Source: a virus | Direction: 5' to 3' (one strand) | DNA: 39,805 bases | Virus record (IMG/VR): IMGVR_UViG_3300043331_001695 | Coordinates: 1 to 39,805 of that record | Part shown: piece after piece, positions 38,808 to 39,805 of the stretch | How positions within the stretch are numbered: the first letter of the stretch is position 1 | How the letters are laid out: every line of letters starts with the position of its first letter | The notes under the pieces: generated by a model | What the model was told of the DNA's origin: nothing | The model's database searches: none | Seen by the model: the letters and a program-made list of their open reading frames with translations, nothing else | Translations under genes and position numbers: made by a program

Positions 38808-39178
38808 GGGTCGGCCCCGACGAGCTGCTCGCGGCGCTCCTGGACGACCCGGCGCCACGCCTCAGCCAGCTCCTGGAACTCGCCGACGGTGGTGGCGTCG
38901 AAGCCGTGCTCCCAGGCCCACGTCCAGCTGTCGACGTCGGGGCCAAGCGCGACCGCGCGCATGAGGGCCTGGAGGCCGTGCTCGTACTCCCCGAACCGGC
39001 TACTCGGGGCGGCCCGGGTGTGGTCGAGCTGGGCGAGCACACACCCGCAGGCTCGGTCGGGGTGGTAGAAGCCCATCGACAGGTCGAGGTGCTCCAGGTC
39101 GAGGTGCTCATGCCAGCCGGGCCAGGCCCGGTCGAGGGCCTCGGCACCGGCCTCGACCCGGTCGGCGATCGTGGCCAT
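38804..39178 (-). CDS. hypothetical protein, 124 aa
   Basis: Starts MATIADRVEAGAEALDRAWP, then LDLEHLDLSMGFYHPDRACG and helical LQALMRAVALGPDVDSWTWA. A compact helical protein with one CGC; similar proteins are common in actinophage early regions without known function. TGATG overlap with the ATPase gene. Confidence 0.65.
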   Translation of the reverse strand: MATIADRVEAGAEALDRAWPGWHEHLDLEHLDLSMGFYHPDRACGCVLAQLDHTRAAPSSRFGEYEHGLQALMRAVALGPDVDSWTWAWEHGFDATTVGEFQELAEAWRRVVQERREQLVGADP

Positions 39179-39805
39179 CAGGCGCTCGCCCCCTCCCGGA
39201 TCGGGTGGCCAGCGGCGTCCCAGAAGGCCTCGGCCCGGGCCAGTGGCTCCCCCGTCAGGCGCATGGCCTCCTGGAAGGTGATCCCCGGGAAGGCCTCGGC
39301 GGCCTCGGCCTTGAGGATCTTGGCAGCCTCGTTCGCGGACAGCCCACGCTCCCGCAGCGCGTCACGGCCCGTCCTGGCCTGCTCCCCCGCCGCCGGTCGT
39401 TCGTCGTGGGGTGGGCCGCCCTCGGGCCCGACCGACCGCATCGAATCGCGGGGGGAAGGGCCCGAGGGGGAAGGGCCGGTCCTCCCCTCCCCCTCGGGCG
39501 GCTCGGCGGCCCCGTTCCGGGTCGCGGTCGCGGCGGCCTGCTCCTCCCGCAGCCGCTCGGCCGTCAGCCCCTCGACCGGCGCCGGTGGCGGGGTGGGTTC
39601 GGTGCCATCCTGCAGCCACCCGGCGACGACCGCGGCCAGCTCGGCCCCGGGCCGGTTGATCACCTTCCCCGAGAGGGCCTCGCAGCGGGTCTTGGTGACG
39701 ACCAGGGTGTTGTCGGCGTCCAGGTCCCCGACGATGTCGAACTCGTACTCCAACCCGTCCCGCTGCACCGGGGCGAGGCCGATCTTGCGGACCGAGGTCT
39801 TGCCG
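39178..39805 (-). CDS. phage RAD55/Sak4-like ATPase, C-terminal part
   Basis: The frame is open to the window edge, so the N-terminus (with the P-loop) is missing; 208 residues are visible. GLAPVQRDGLEYEFDIVGD, then LVVTKTRCEALSGKVINRPG and AAVVAGWLQDG, is the signature of AAA_24/Sak4-type recombination ATPases of phages. After that comes a Pro/Glu-rich linker and a helix-hairpin-like end (RERGLSANEAAKILKAEAAE). Such proteins act with a single-strand binding protein in annealing. Confidence 0.82.
   Translation of the reverse strand, partial: GKTSVRKIGLAPVQRDGLEYEFDIVGDLDADNTLVVTKTRCEALSGKVINRPGAELAAVVAGWLQDGTEPTPPPAPVEGLTAERLREEQAAATATRNGAAEPPEGEGRTGPSPSGPSPRDSMRSVGPEGGPPHDERPAAGEQARTGRDALRERGLSANEAAKILKAEAAEAFPGITFQEAMRLTGEPLARAEAFWDAAGHPIREGASA

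Noticed and set aside
1-39805. CRISPR array
   Set aside because: No regularly spaced direct repeats of 25-40 bases were seen; the only tandem repeat is a short coding one at 15829-15862.

Overview
The window is about 40 kb of very GC-rich DNA (roughly 70 % by eye, GTG starts common, GGAGG-type ribosome sites) and reads as most of one tailed-phage genome or prophage of the siphovirus type. The host is probably a high-GC actinobacterium: GC content, codon use, an RHH regulator, a Tra/FtsK-like ATPase and zinc-ribbon 'GHDGLH' phage proteins all fit that group. This is inference; no species can be named. The first 47 bases are the 3' half of a tRNA-Lys(CTT), a classic integration target, so the left edge may be the host/prophage junction. 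No integrase, excisionase or CI-like repressor lies inside the window; if they exist they are beyond the right edge, where the last gene is cut off.

Almost every gene is on the minus strand and is read from right to left in long runs of genes overlapping by ATGA, GTGA or TGATG. From right (early) to left (late): 39.8-33.6 kb is a replication/recombination block (RAD55/Sak4-like ATPase fragment, ParB-like protein, RuvC-like resolvase, DnaJ-like protein, ASCH protein and several small zinc-binding or unknown proteins); 33.4-31.1 kb is a primase-helicase with a tiny leader ORF; 31.1-29.3 kb is the terminase pair; 29.2-21.2 kb is portal, MuF-like minor capsid protein, scaffold, major capsid protein and head-tail connectors; 21.2-10.9 kb is tail terminator, tail tube, tail chaperones with a -1 frameshift, tape measure, distal tail proteins and a beta-helix tailspike; 9.3-7.2 kb is the lysis cassette (membrane proteins and an M15 peptidase endolysin), closed by two tandem hairpins.

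Two things break the pattern. At 9.5-11.1 kb a plus-strand gene encodes a polytopic O-antigen ligase/polymerase-like membrane protein squeezed between lysis genes and tailspike, overlapping the tailspike gene antisense by 180 bp; this looks like a lysogenic-conversion (serotype-changing) cargo gene. At 7.0-0.4 kb a separate minus-strand operon starts from its own TTGACA promoter with nested repeats and encodes an RHH-like regulator, small zinc-binding and membrane proteins, a short FtsK/TraSA-like DNA translocase and an HNH/secreted fusion protein, resembling the transfer module of actinomycete integrative conjugative elements rather than ordinary phage genes.

The strongest unexplained signal is a 17-bp palindrome, TGATTCCGNCGGAATCA, present four times (near 7.10, 21.50, 26.83 and 37.89 kb) with at most one base off consensus: once beside the 7-kb promoter, once across the start of the minor capsid gene and once inside the parB-like gene itself. 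It could be a parS-like partition site or a dispersed repressor operator.
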